Shown: piece after piece, positions 55,667 through 64,000 of the stretch
How the letters are laid out: every line of letters starts with the position of its first letter
Position numbering within the stretch: the first letter of the stretch is position 1
Assembly (NCBI RefSeq): GCF_023721755.1
Contig: NZ_JAMDLH010000006.1
Span: forward strand, 1 to 64,000
Source of the DNA: Pleomorphomonas sp. NRK KF1
GTDB taxonomy: Bacteria > Pseudomonadota > Alphaproteobacteria > Rhizobiales > Pleomorphomonadaceae
DNA: 64,000 nt
Direction of reading: 5' to 3'
The notes under the pieces: model-generated
The model's input: the letters and a program-made list of their open reading frames with translations, nothing else
The model's database searches: none
What the model was told of the DNA's origin: nothing
Program-made: the position numbers and the translations under genes

Positions 55667-58144
55667 GTGGCGGAACGAGATATCGAGGCACTTCTCGATG
55701 CCATGACGTTGGAGGAGCAGGTGTCGTTGCTTGCCGGCGCCGACTTCTGGACGACGGTGGCGATACCGCGGCTCGGCATTCCAGCCATCAAGGTGTCGGA
55801 CGGCCCCAATGGCGCTCGAGGCGGCGGCTCGCTCGTCGGTGGCGTCAAGGCCGCGAGTTTCCCCGTCGGTATAGCCCTTGGCGCAAGTTGGAACCCGGCG
55901 CTGGTCGAGGAAATCGGCGGAGCGCTCGCCGAGGAAGCGCGCTCGAAGGGGGCCTCGGTGCTGCTTGCGCCCACCATCAACATCCAGCGATCCGCCGTGA
56001 ACGGCCGCAATTTCGAATGCTACTCGGAAGACCCCTATGTCGCGGCGGAGCTCGCAACCGCCTATGTGACGGGCCTGCAGAAAGGTGGAGTCGGTGCCAC
56101 CGTCAAGCACTTCGTCGGCAATGAATCCGAGATTCAGCGGACGACCATGAGTTCGGACATCGGCGACCGCGCGTTGCGCGAGATCTATCTGCCGCCCTTC
56201 GAAGCCGCTGTGAAAACGGCTGGCGCCTTCGCGGTCATGAGCTCCTACAACCGTCTGAACGGGACCTTCACCTCAGAACACAAGGTGCTTCTGGGCGACC
56301 TTCTGAAGGACGAGTGGGGCTTTTCCGGCATCGTCATGTCCGACTGGTTCGGCTCCCATTCGACCGCGCCAACCGTCGAGGCCGGTTTGGATCTCGAAAT
56401 GCCCGGCCCGACGCGCGATCGCGGCGACAAACTGGTTGCCGCGGTGGAGGCGGGAGAAGTCGCGGCGGAGAAAGTGCGGGAGGCGGCGCGCCGCGTGCTG
56501 AAGCTGATCGAGCGTGTCGGCGGCTTCGACGCACCCGACATTCCGGCCGAGCGCGCCATCGACAAGCCGGCGCATCGAGCACTGATCCGCAGGGCAGGCG
56601 CCGAAGCCATCGTGCTCCTCAAGAACGATGGCATTCTGCCGCTCGATCTCAACGGCCGGACGATTGCCGCGATCGGCCCCAACGCCGAGGCGGCACAGAT
56701 CATGGGTGGCGGCAGTGCCCAGCTCAATCCTCACTATGCCGTTTCACCGGCCGACGGCCTTCGCGTTCTCACGTCCGAAAACCAGTTGCGAGCCACGCCC
56801 GGCGTGACCGCAAACCGGCTGATGCCACTGATTGCCGGCCCCTTCGAGGTCGACGTTTACGGGCGGCCCGATTTCACAGGCCCCGTCGTCGAACATCAAA
56901 GCCATCCGCTCGGCGAAGTAATGTGGTTCAACGAGGTCGCGCCAGGCGTTGCCGACGCCGATTTCTCGTTGAGGGCTACAACTCGCTTCACGCCGACTGA
57001 GTCGGCCGAGCATGTCTTCGGCCTCGTCAGCGTCGGACCAAGCCGGCTGATCGTCGACGGGAAGACCGTGGTCGATCTGCGGGACGACTGGGCGCCGGGC
57101 GACAACTATTTCGAGTGCGGAAATCGCGAAGCGCGCGGATCAATCGCGCTGGAAGCGGGGCGCGCGGTCGACGTCGTCGTCGAATATCGCTTCGTGCAGG
57201 CCATCGCTCTCAATCTCAAGGCCATTCGCGTCGGTGTCGCCGTGCCACTGGGGGACAAGGCTTTCGCGGATGCCGTCGAACTCGCCCGCGTCTCCGATGT
57301 CGCCATCGTCTATGCCGGCCGCTCGGGCGAATGGGACACGGAAGGCAATGACCTTCCCGGCATCGAACTGCCGGGCCGACAGGATGAACTGATTGCCGCC
57401 GTCGCTGCCGCCAATGCCAACACCGTTGTCGTGCTGCAGACCGGCGGACCGGTGGCCATGCCCTGGCTCGACAAGGTGCGGGCGGTGATCGAGGCCTGGT
57501 ATCCGGGACAGGAAGCCGGCAACGCAATTGCCGACGTGCTGACCGGTGCCGCCGAGCCGGGCGGGCGACTCGCCCAGACATTTCCTCGGCACATCAAGGA
57601 CACACCTGTCGAAACCGGCGATCCGCTGACCTACCCCGGGCAAGACGGTCACGTCGTCTATCGAGAAGGTGTGTTTGTCGGCTACCGACATTATGAGAGA
57701 GCCGGCATCGAACCGCTGTTCCCGTTCGGACACGGCCTCAGCTACACCCGCTTCGACTGGGAGGCCCCGACCGTGGACCGACCGTCATTCGATGGAGAGG
57801 GAAACGTCACCGTTCGCGTCCGGGTGACCAACTGCGGCGAACGTTCAGGCTCGGAGGTGGTACAGCTCTATGTGGCGCCGCTAGCCGACCGCGTCGACCG
57901 GCCGGTCAAGGAGCTGAGGGCCTTCGCCAAGCTTCAGATCGCACCTGGCAAAACGGCAGACGCCGTGATGGCGCTTTCGGCACGCGCGTTCTCGTATTTC
58001 GATACGGAGCGAAACGCCTTCGTCTCGGACAAGGGGCGCTACCGGTTGATCGCCGCCTCTTCCTCGGCCGCGCCGCGCGGCAGCGTTGACATCGAACTGA
58101 CGCACGAAGTCGTCGAAGCGGTGCAAGCTCGCTTCCACCCCTGA
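55667..58144 (+). CDS. Glycoside hydrolase family 3 beta-glucosidase with PA14-like insert
   Basis: This 825-residue protein has the GH3 (alpha/beta)8 domain with KHFVGNESEIQRTTMSS and the nucleophile D226 in GIVMSDWFGSH. The second domain begins near 310 (AIVLLKNDGILPL), with a PA14-like insertion at about 395-530 containing FGLVSVGPSRLIVDGK. A fibronectin type III-like domain closes it (about 740-815, GSEVVQLYVAP). There is no signal peptide, so it acts in the cytoplasm on imported beta-glucosides or xylosides. GGGAGG precedes the GTG start. Divergent xylB suggests xylose-containing substrates; inferred. Confidence 0.9.
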   Translation: MAERDIEALLDAMTLEEQVSLLAGADFWTTVAIPRLGIPAIKVSDGPNGARGGGSLVGGVKAASFPVGIALGASWNPALVEEIGGALAEEARSKGASVLLAPTINIQRSAVNGRNFECYSEDPYVAAELATAYVTGLQKGGVGATVKHFVGNESEIQRTTMSSDIGDRALREIYLPPFEAAVKTAGAFAVMSSYNRLNGTFTSEHKVLLGDLLKDEWGFSGIVMSDWFGSHSTAPTVEAGLDLEMPGPTRDRGDKLVAAVEAGEVAAEKVREAARRVLKLIERVGGFDAPDIPAERAIDKPAHRALIRRAGAEAIVLLKNDGILPLDLNGRTIAAIGPNAEAAQIMGGGSAQLNPHYAVSPADGLRVLTSENQLRATPGVTANRLMPLIAGPFEVDVYGRPDFTGPVVEHQSHPLGEVMWFNEVAPGVADADFSLRATTRFTPTESAEHVFGLVSVGPSRLIVDGKTVVDLRDDWAPGDNYFECGNREARGSIALEAGRAVDVVVEYRFVQAIALNLKAIRVGVAVPLGDKAFADAVELARVSDVAIVYAGRSGEWDTEGNDLPGIELPGRQDELIAAVAAANANTVVVLQTGGPVAMPWLDKVRAVIEAWYPGQEAGNAIADVLTGAAEPGGRLAQTFPRHIKDTPVETGDPLTYPGQDGHVVYREGVFVGYRHYERAGIEPLFPFGHGLSYTRFDWEAPTVDRPSFDGEGNVTVRVRVTNCGERSGSEVVQLYVAPLADRVDRPVKELRAFAKLQIAPGKTADAVMALSARAFSYFDTERNAFVSDKGRYRLIAASSSAAPRGSVDIELTHEVVEAVQARFHP

Positions 58145-58161
58145 GGTGACCATCGAGGGAA

Positions 58162-58198
58162 AAGAAAAACCCGGACTTGGCCTGGCCATGTCCGGGTT
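58162..58198 (-). terminator. Intrinsic terminator oriented for the - strand
   Basis: AACCCGGAC at 58168-58176 and GTCCGGGTT at 58190-58198 form a perfect 9-bp stem over a 13-nt loop. The T run lies only on the - strand (TTTTTCTTTT after the stem); on the + strand the stem is followed by GGCAAG. No - strand gene was found to its right, so it may end a small RNA. Confidence 0.7.
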
Positions 58199-58440
58199 GG
58201 CAAGTCTGCAACCTTGCGGCTGCAGTAACCGAGAGGCGTGCTTTCGGAAAGTGAGCTGGGTTTCCGTCGGCTCGATGTTGACGTTATGCCCCGGTCTCCG
58301 TAGTCGTGCCAGCGGCAATCGCCGCCCGGCAGCCAAGTCTTGCCAAGTCGTGAACGAGATCCGCCTACCCCTGTTATTTTTGACGATGACAGCTAGAAAG
58401 CGGCAAGCTTACTTGGGCCAATTTGCCTAAATTTCGGCCT
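58199..58440 (-). ncRNA. Possible small RNA ending at the orphan terminator
   Basis: The stretch upstream of the terminator on the - strand has no convincing gene but contains a second hairpin just before it, TGCAGCC paired with GGTTGCA around GCAA (near 58207-58224). A structured RNA of roughly 100-250 nt with a terminal intrinsic terminator would explain this. The 5' end is a guess and no known RNA family was recognised. Confidence 0.3.
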
Positions 58441-58574
58441 CCTGGAGGCAATAGGGTGAATATTATCTTTATGCCTTCAATAGAATAGAACACAACCAAG
58501 TTCACATCCGTTTCTCATGCTCATTTTCTGAAGCTTCATGTTTCCCGGATACGTTATCTCTCAGAAAAATCCGC

Positions 58575-59636
58575 ATGGAAACCGACATGAAGCTCCTCCT
58601 GGTCGACGACAACCCAAGTAATCTGTTCATGCTCGGCAAACTGGCGCAGAGCTCCGGCATTGCCGACGTGCAGTCGTTTCGCGACCCCTTGCAGGCACTC
58701 GACGAGGCCCGGCGGACCCAGTTCGACCTGATCATCGTCGACTACATGATGCCGGGCATTGATGGGCTCACGCTCATCCGCGAGGTGCGCAGCCTTCCAG
58801 ACTATGTCGATGTGCCCATTGTCATGGTCACCACCGTGGACCAGCGGGAGATCTGCTACGCCGCGCTCGAAGCCGGCGCCACCGACTTTCTGACCAAGCC
58901 CGTCGACATGGCCGAGGCCAAGGCTCGGCTCCGCAATCTCGCCATGCTGCGAGAAATGCAGAACAAGCTCCGCGATCGCGCCGACTGGCTGCAAACCGAG
59001 GTACAGAAGGCCACCTACGACCGATCGGGCCTCGAAGAAGAGATCATCTTGCGCCTTGCTCGCGCCGTCGAGCGCCGCGATCCCTCGATCGGCAGTCACC
59101 TTGTACGCGTCGCCCGCACGGCCCGCGAGCTAGCCGAGGAGCTCGGTCAGGCCGAACCCTATTGCCAGGATCTCTACATCGCCTCGCTGATGCATGACAT
59201 CGGCAAGCTCGGCCTGTCCGACGACCTCCTCTACAAATCCGGCCCCTATACGACCGAGGAGCGGCGCCGAATGCAGGAACACACGCTGATCGGCGGCGAA
59301 ATCCTCGAAGGCTCGAAATCGCGTGTCATCCGCCTCGCTGCCGAGATCGCCGAGACCCACCACGAATTCTGGAACGGCTCAGGTTATCCACGCGGCCTCA
59401 AGGAGACGGCGATCCCGCTCGCCGGGCGCATTGTCGCCGTTGCCGACGTGTTCGATGCTCTGACCTCCGAGCGGCCTTACAAAGCCGCGTGGACGGCCGA
59501 AGAGGCTGCCAAGTATATCGCCGACAACTCCGGCCAACAGTTCGATCCCGAGGTCGCGAGGGCGTTCTCGCTGCGCTACTTCCGCATACTGAAGATTCGG
59601 GAACAAGGCGGAGCGCCCTTCGGCTTCGCCGCCTGA
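58575..59636 (+). CDS. Response regulator with HD-GYP c-di-GMP phosphodiesterase domain
   Basis: The first 120 of 353 residues form a receiver domain with DDN at 11-13, the phosphoacceptor D56 in VDYMMP and K108 in TKP. From about 150 an HD-GYP domain follows with HD at 207-208 (LMHDIGKLG), HHE at 262-264 and GYP at 270-272, all residues needed for metal binding and c-di-GMP hydrolysis. Phosphorylation probably tunes c-di-GMP breakdown. An alternative start at 58587 has a better ribosome site. The hybrid kinase gene 33 bp downstream is the likely partner. Confidence 0.93.
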   Translation: METDMKLLLVDDNPSNLFMLGKLAQSSGIADVQSFRDPLQALDEARRTQFDLIIVDYMMPGIDGLTLIREVRSLPDYVDVPIVMVTTVDQREICYAALEAGATDFLTKPVDMAEAKARLRNLAMLREMQNKLRDRADWLQTEVQKATYDRSGLEEEIILRLARAVERRDPSIGSHLVRVARTARELAEELGQAEPYCQDLYIASLMHDIGKLGLSDDLLYKSGPYTTEERRRMQEHTLIGGEILEGSKSRVIRLAAEIAETHHEFWNGSGYPRGLKETAIPLAGRIVAVADVFDALTSERPYKAAWTAEEAAKYIADNSGQQFDPEVARAFSLRYFRILKIREQGGAPFGFAA

Positions 59637-59669
59637 CCTTCACCGTCGTTTCCTGCCGGACGATCCATC

Positions 59670-62225
59670 GTGACGACCACCACTCCTTTTTCATCCGGAC
59701 CTGGAGCCGGGATGCGTGCCGGAAAGTCCACGGTACAAGACCGTCCGCTCAGGGGCGCGCTCCTCTACGTCGTCGTCGGTTTCCTTTTCCTCGTCTCCGC
59801 CGTCGCCGTCTTCACCATCCTGATCCGCCAACAAGCCGACGTGGCGAATCTCGAGGAGACGCGCACGCTTGCCGCTGCCTATCGGCTCGATAGGGCCGCC
59901 GAGAAACTGCTGCGCTCGGTGGAAACGGCCCGACGGGAGCCTTCGGAGGCCAATGCACAGACGGTCATAGCGCGCTTTGTGCTGTTCGGCGCCACGGCGC
60001 GCGACTTCATGACAACCGCCCCCGATCGCACCGGCATCGACGCAGTAACGAAGATCGTTACTGACGCCAGGACATTCGTCGATCGTCTGGACGGCGCACG
60101 GAAGATGGACCTTCAGGCCCTCGATGCCCTCGGCACCCGCCTGAGCGATCTTCCCACCATCACGTCGCGGCAGGCCGCCTTCGCAGAAGCGGCGGAGACG
60201 GCGGCGCGCAGCGAGGAGCGGATGCTGCGCGAGAAGCTCTACCGCGTGCTTGTCGTCCTCGTCGGCGCGCTGACGCTTTCCATGTGCATCTTCATCTTCA
60301 GCCTGATCCGGCAGATCCGCGAAATCTGGAGTTCGCGGCTGCGCCTCGAAGCGATGGCTGCCGAACTCAAGCAGGCCGTCGCCGCCGCCGAAGCGGCAAA
60401 TCAGGCGAAATCGGCCTTTCTCGCGACCATGAGTCACGAGATCCGCACGCCGATCAACGGTGTCCTCGGCATGGCGCATCTGCTCAAGGACACGCGACTC
60501 GATGCCGAGCAGCGCGGTTTTGCCACCAACATCGAGACCTGCGGACGCAGCCTGATCGCCCTCGTCAACGACATCCTCGATTTCTCCAAGCTGGAAGCCG
60601 GTTCCTTCGACGTCGATAAGGTCATTTTCGACCCGGTTGGCACGGCAGAGGCGGCCATGTCCATGGTTGAGGCGTCCGTCCGCGAGAAGGGGCTCGTCGC
60701 CGTGCTGGCGCCCGAGATCGCCATGAGCGCCCGCTATTCAGGCGACTCGACGCGCGTCCGCCAGGTGTTGATCAATTTCCTTTCCAACGCCGTCAAATTC
60801 ACCGAGAGCGGCCTGATTGCCGTGCGAATCCGCGAAGTGGGCGGCGGCGAGAGGCCGATCCTGCGTTTCGAGGTGGAAGATACGGGAACCGGCATTTCCG
60901 AAGAGGGGCAGAAGCGCCTGTTCAAGGAGTTCTCGCAGGTCGATGCGTCGATCACCCGTCGCTTCGGAGGGACTGGCCTCGGGCTCGCCATCAGCCGGCG
61001 CATCGTCGAGGGACTGGGTGGGACCATCGGCGTCAAGAGCCGCGAAGGGCGGGGGTCCACCTTCTTCTTCGAACTACCGCTTGAGCGGGCCGAAGCGGCC
61101 GATGTCGATCCGGCTCCGTTGCACGGCGCCAGTGTTTGGGTGAAAGGGCGAACCCCCACCGAAACCGCTGCAATCGCCGCCACCTTTGCCTATTTCGGGG
61201 CCGCTGCCACGGACAGCGAGAGCGGCGCCGACATTGCGATCGTCGTCACGCCGCTGCCCCCCGATCATCAGCGAGCCCGCCTCGACATCGCCTTCTCGCA
61301 AACGGCCCCCCGTGTCGCCGGCAAGCCGGGCCGTCCTGCCAACACATTGACGCCGGCCATTGTCGCCGCTTCGATCGCCGGAAGCCTCACGACGGAAGAC
61401 AAGCGTCGCGCCCCCGGCGAAGATGCCGCCGTACCGAAAGGACTGAGGGTGCTGGTGGTCGAGGACAACCGCATCAATCAACAGGTGGCGCTACGCCTTC
61501 TCTCCCGCCTCGGCATCGAAGCCGCACTGGCCGAGAATGGCGCCGAGGCGCTGGCCATGGTCAATGCGCGCGATTTCGACATCGTGTTCATGGACATGCA
61601 GATGCCTGTGATGGATGGGCTCGAGGCGACGCGGGCCATCCGCCGATCGAGCGGGCGCGGCCGCAACGTGCCGATCGTCGCCATGACCGCCAACGCCTTT
61701 GCCGCCGATCGCGAGGCATGCCGCAAGGCCGGCATGACCGGCTTCCTGCCCAAGCCCGTCGAACGGGACGATCTGCTTTCCGTTCTCGCTGCCCTGCCCG
61801 AGGGTAAGGTGCCCGTGACGCGGCCGACGACTTCCTCTGGAGAGGCTGCGCGCGGGGAGGCGGTCAATCGTCGCCGGATCGACGCCCTTCTGCGCGAGCT
61901 CGGTCCGGAGGATACGGCGTTCCTGCTCGATTCCTTTGCCACCGACGTCGCGAGCCTGCTCGCCGACCTGTCGGCGGCGCTTGAACGCGGCGACGCGGAA
62001 CTCGCCAAGCGCAGCCTGCATACGCTGAAGGGCGCATCGGCCAACGTCGGCTTCGACGACCTGTCGCGGCAGGCGGCCGCGTTGATGGCCGAGCTGCCCG
62101 ATCCGGACGTCGGCGCCCTTGGCAAGCTCATGATGACCATCGCTGGAGCCGGCAGCGTCGTCGCCGGTCTCAAGGCGGGGTTCGCCAGGACACCCCAGGC
62201 CAATGAGGTGGAGACCGTTCAGTAG
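59670..62225 (+). CDS. Hybrid sensor histidine kinase with receiver and HPt domains
   Basis: This 851-residue membrane kinase has two transmembrane helices (about 30-52 and 192-214) bracketing a helical periplasmic sensor of about 140 residues. The kinase core has H256 in [15 protein letters not shown], the N box near 370 and [11 protein letters not shown] near 434. A receiver domain follows with D642 in [10 protein letters not shown], and an HPt domain with H784 in [12 protein letters not shown] full phosphorelay is thus on one chain. It begins with GTG and lies 33 bp after the HD-GYP regulator, its probable output. It overlaps convergent kdsA by 7 bp. Confidence 0.93.
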   Translation: MTTTTPFSSGPGAGMRAGKSTVQDRPLRGALLYVVVGFLFLVSAVAVFTILIRQQADVANLEETRTLAAAYRLDRAAEKLLRSVETARREPSEANAQTVIARFVLFGATARDFMTTAPDRTGIDAVTKIVTDARTFVDRLDGARKMDLQALDALGTRLSDLPTITSRQAAFAEAAETAARSEERMLREKLYRVLVVLVGALTLSMCIFIFSLIRQIREIWSSRLRLEAMAAELKQAVAAAEAANQAKSAFLATMSHEIRTPINGVLGMAHLLKDTRLDAEQRGFATNIETCGRSLIALVNDILDFSKLEAGSFDVDKVIFDPVGTAEAAMSMVEASVREKGLVAVLAPEIAMSARYSGDSTRVRQVLINFLSNAVKFTESGLIAVRIREVGGGERPILRFEVEDTGTGISEEGQKRLFKEFSQVDASITRRFGGTGLGLAISRRIVEGLGGTIGVKSREGRGSTFFFELPLERAEAADVDPAPLHGASVWVKGRTPTETAAIAATFAYFGAAATDSESGADIAIVVTPLPPDHQRARLDIAFSQTAPRVAGKPGRPANTLTPAIVAASIAGSLTTEDKRRAPGEDAAVPKGLRVLVVEDNRINQQVALRLLSRLGIEAALAENGAEALAMVNARDFDIVFMDMQMPVMDGLEATRAIRRSSGRGRNVPIVAMTANAFAADREACRKAGMTGFLPKPVERDDLLSVLAALPEGKVPVTRPTTSSGEAARGEAVNRRRIDALLRELGPEDTAFLLDSFATDVASLLADLSAALERGDAELAKRSLHTLKGASANVGFDDLSRQAAALMAELPDPDVGALGKLMMTIAGAGSVVAGLKAGFARTPQANEVETVQ

Positions 62226-63076
62226 GCCTCGGTGAGTGCCCGCCGCTTGGCGACGGCGTCGAGCGCCTTGAGATCGGTCAGAAGCGGCGCGATCCACGGC
62301 AGCGGCAACATGTTGGGTCCGTCCGACGGCGCCCGGTCCGGGTCGTCGTGCGCTTCGATGAACACGGCCGAGCATCCGACCGCGACCGCCGCCCTGGCTA
62401 GCGCCGGAGCAAAGACCCGCTTTCCGCCCGATGACGAACCGCGGCCGCCGGGCTCCTGCACCGAATGAGTTGCATCGAAGACCACCGGATAGCCGGTTTC
62501 GGCCATGGTCGGCAGCCCGCGGAAATCGGTGACCAAGGCGCCGTAGCCGAAGGATGTGCCGCGATCGGTGAGGAGAATGCGTTCGTTGCCGGTCGAGGCC
62601 ACCTTGTCGGCAACGTTCTGCATGTCCCACGGAGCCAGGAACTGGCCCTTCTTGATGTTGACCGCCTTGCCGGTCTCGCCAGCGGCGATCAGGAGATCGG
62701 TCTGCCGGCAGAGAAAGGCCGGAATTTGCAAGACGTCGACGACTTCGCCCGCCCGGCGCGTCTGCTCGATGTCGTGGACGTCGGTGAGGACAGGGCACCC
62801 CAGGCGGTCGCGTATCTCGGCGAGGATGGACAGGCCAGCCTCAATGCCAACCCCACGCGTCCCCTTCAGCGACGTGCGGTTGGCCTTGTCATAGGAGGCC
62901 TTGAACACGAAAGGCACGCCGGCCGCCTTGGCCGTGTCTGCCAGGAAGGCAGCAATCTTCATCGCGTGTTCGCGGCTCTCGATCTGGCATGGACCGGCGA
63001 TCAGCACGAAGGGAGCGGTGTTGTCGAAGGTGACGGAGCCGACGGTGACGGCTTTTTGCGGCGTGGCGACGGCCAT
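62219..63076 (-). CDS. kdsA: 3-deoxy-8-phosphooctulonate synthase KdsA
   Basis: This 285-residue TIM-barrel enzyme condenses phosphoenolpyruvate with arabinose 5-phosphate to make Kdo 8-phosphate for LPS inner core. Motifs include [11 protein letters not shown] near the N terminus, [12 protein letters not shown] and [14 protein letters not shown], and FDATHSVQ later. The ATG at 63076 starts the conserved protein; upstream in-frame codons give an Arg-rich shadow. It sits downstream of galE on the same strand, both serving envelope polysaccharide. Confidence 0.96.
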   Translation of the reverse strand: MAVATPQKAVTVGSVTFDNTAPFVLIAGPCQIESREHAMKIAAFLADTAKAAGVPFVFKASYDKANRTSLKGTRGVGIEAGLSILAEIRDRLGCPVLTDVHDIEQTRRAGEVVDVLQIPAFLCRQTDLLIAAGETGKAVNIKKGQFLAPWDMQNVADKVASTGNERILLTDRGTSFGYGALVTDFRGLPTMAETGYPVVFDATHSVQEPGGRGSSSGGKRVFAPALARAAVAVGCSAVFIEAHDDPDRAPSDGPNMLPLPWIAPLLTDLKALDAVAKRRALTEAY

Positions 63077-63103
63077 GGGCGGGGAACCTTTCCGAAGGGG
63101 TGA

Positions 63104-63128
63104 CGCCCGGCCTTGAAGTGGCCGGGCG
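63104..63128 (-). other. Hairpin between galE and kdsA
   Basis: CGCCCGGCC (63104-63112) and GGCCGGGCG (63120-63128) form a perfect 9-bp stem over a 7-nt loop. No T run follows on either strand, so it is more likely an mRNA-stabilising or processing structure than a terminator. Confidence 0.5.
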
Positions 63129-63141
63129 CGGCGCATTCTGC

Positions 63142-64000
63142 TCAGCGCTGGATGTTGCGGCCAGCCAGCGACTTTTCCCAGGCCAGCGCATGGCCGACGA
63201 TGGTGTCGAGATCGTCGAGCTTGGGCTGCCAGCCGGTGATGGACCGCAACCGGCTGGAGTCGGCGACCAATGACGGCGGATCACCGGCGCGACGCGGCGC
63301 CATGCGAACGGGGAAGTTCACACCGGAGACGCGCTTGACGGCGTCGATCACCTCGAGCACGGAGAAGCCATGGCCGTAGCCGGCGTTGGCAACGAACGTG
63401 TCGCCTCCGTCCATCAGATGCTTGAGCGCCAACACGTGCGCCTCGATCAGATCGCTCACGTGGATGTAGTCCCTGAGGCAGGTGCCATCCGGCGTGGGAT
63501 AGTCGGTGCCGAAGACGTCCATGCCGTCGCGCTGGCCGAGGGCGGCCTGGGCGGCGATCTTGATGAGGTGGGTGGCGCGCTTGCTCGACTGGCCCGTGCG
63601 GCCCTTCGGATCGGCGCCAGCGACGTTGAAATAGCGCAGCGCGGCGTAGCGGAAGCCGTAGGCGACAGCGCTGTCACGCAGCATGATCTCGGTCATCCAC
63701 TTGGACGAGCCATAGGGCGAAACCGGTCCGAGCGGCACCTTCTCGTCGATCAAGTCGACGCCGGGTTCGCCATAGACGGCTGCCGTCGAGGAGAACAGGA
63801 AGGCCTTGACCTTGCCGCGCACGGCTGCCGCGATCAACGAGCGCGACTTCACGGTGTTGTTCTCGTAATAGGACAGCGGATCGGTCACCGAGTCGGGAAC
63901 CACGATCGACCCGGCGAAATGGGCGACGGCGGTGATGCCGTGATCGGCGATCAGCTTGTCGACCAGATCGCCGTCGCCGATGTCGCCGACGACCAGCGTC
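63142..64000 (-). CDS. galE: UDP-glucose 4-epimerase GalE (5' end outside the window)
   Basis: The frame stays open to the right edge, so about 286 C-terminal residues are present and the Rossmann N terminus is missing. The visible part includes [14 protein letters not shown], the active-site YGSSK (Tyr-x3-Lys), [12 protein letters not shown] and [12 protein letters not shown], all typical of GalE. It interconverts UDP-glucose and UDP-galactose for surface polysaccharides. Other UDP-hexose epimerases of the same family are possible. Confidence 0.9.
   Translation of the reverse strand, partial: TLVVGDIGDGDLVDKLIADHGITAVAHFAGSIVVPDSVTDPLSYYENNTVKSRSLIAAAVRGKVKAFLFSSTAAVYGEPGVDLIDEKVPLGPVSPYGSSKWMTEIMLRDSAVAYGFRYAALRYFNVAGADPKGRTGQSSKRATHLIKIAAQAALGQRDGMDVFGTDYPTPDGTCLRDYIHVSDLIEAHVLALKHLMDGGDTFVANAGYGHGFSVLEVIDAVKRVSGVNFPVRMAPRRAGDPPSLVADSSRLRSITGWQPKLDDLDTIVGHALAWEKSLAGRNIQR

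Larger units (their letters stand above)
58145..58574. other. Gene-free stretch between the GH3 gene and the HD-GYP regulator
   Basis: These 430 bp carry the - strand terminator and the possible small RNA in the left part. The right part (58430-58560) is AT-rich, with runs such as GAATATTATCTTTATG, and probably holds the promoter of the HD-GYP gene; no confident -35/-10 pair was identified. Confidence 0.55.

Overview
The window is GC-rich chromosomal DNA of an alphaproteobacterium of the order Hyphomicrobiales (Rhizobiales). The case rests on conserved gene blocks: tsaE/amgK-murU-addB-addA-trx, hisB-DUF2628-hisH-hisA, lptC-lptA-lptB-rpoN-hpf-ptsN, hsp20-DUF1150, and fabI-fabB-fabA facing irr. 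A long NifJ-type 2-oxoacid:ferredoxin oxidoreductase behind an FNR/FixK-like site and a flavodiiron protein suggest a facultatively anaerobic, possibly nitrogen-fixing lineage such as the Pleomorphomonadaceae. That placement is inference. No prophage, insertion sequence, rRNA operon or CRISPR array was seen.

Layout. 1-9.5 kb: peptidoglycan recycling (TsaE-AmgK fusion, MurU), AddAB recombination and thioredoxin, all on +. 9.5-12.4 kb: feoA-feoB-feoC-like ferrous iron uptake operon on -, followed by an 0.8-kb intergenic stretch. 13.2-17.9 kb: nifJ-like gene. 18-24 kb: a chemoreceptor, ferredoxin-NADP reductase, a small membrane protein and the his cluster. 24-29.5 kb: MFS exporter, queG, a glutathione S-transferase, uppP and an NDUFA9-like oxidoreductase. 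29.5-32 kb: tRNA-Leu(CAG), flavodiiron protein, RNase D. 32-38 kb: lipopolysaccharide transport (lptC, lptA, lptB), sigma-54, hibernation factor, PtsN, MmcB. 38-43 kb: a palindromic intergenic repeat, a PhaZ-like protein without its catalytic Cys and His, Hsp20 with DUF1150, an alpha/beta-hydrolase-like protein and a DUF1624 membrane acyltransferase. 43-46 kb: unsaturated fatty acid synthesis (fabA, fabB, fabI) facing irr. 46-58 kb: carbohydrate and carbon metabolism (GntR regulator with a BadF-type sugar kinase, gabD, RbsD/FucU, ribokinase, xylulokinase, GH3 glucosidase), plus a pseudouridine synthase and a Tad-like membrane protein. 58.5-62.2 kb: HD-GYP response regulator and hybrid histidine kinase. 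62.2-64 kb: kdsA and galE, the latter cut by the window end.

How it fits together. Envelope biogenesis recurs: MurU/AmgK, UppP, LptABC, KdsA, GalE and FabA/B/I. Iron and redox physiology recurs too: Feo, Irr, NifJ, Fpr, FprA. Most genes are ordinary core genes. The less ordinary signals are the PhaZ-like pseudoenzyme with a C-terminal helix-hairpin-helix-like tail, a cluster of GANTC sites spaced about 12 bp apart, a possible leader-peptide attenuator before the MFS gene, a His-rich insertion in FeoB, and an orphan intrinsic terminator on the - strand that may end a small RNA.
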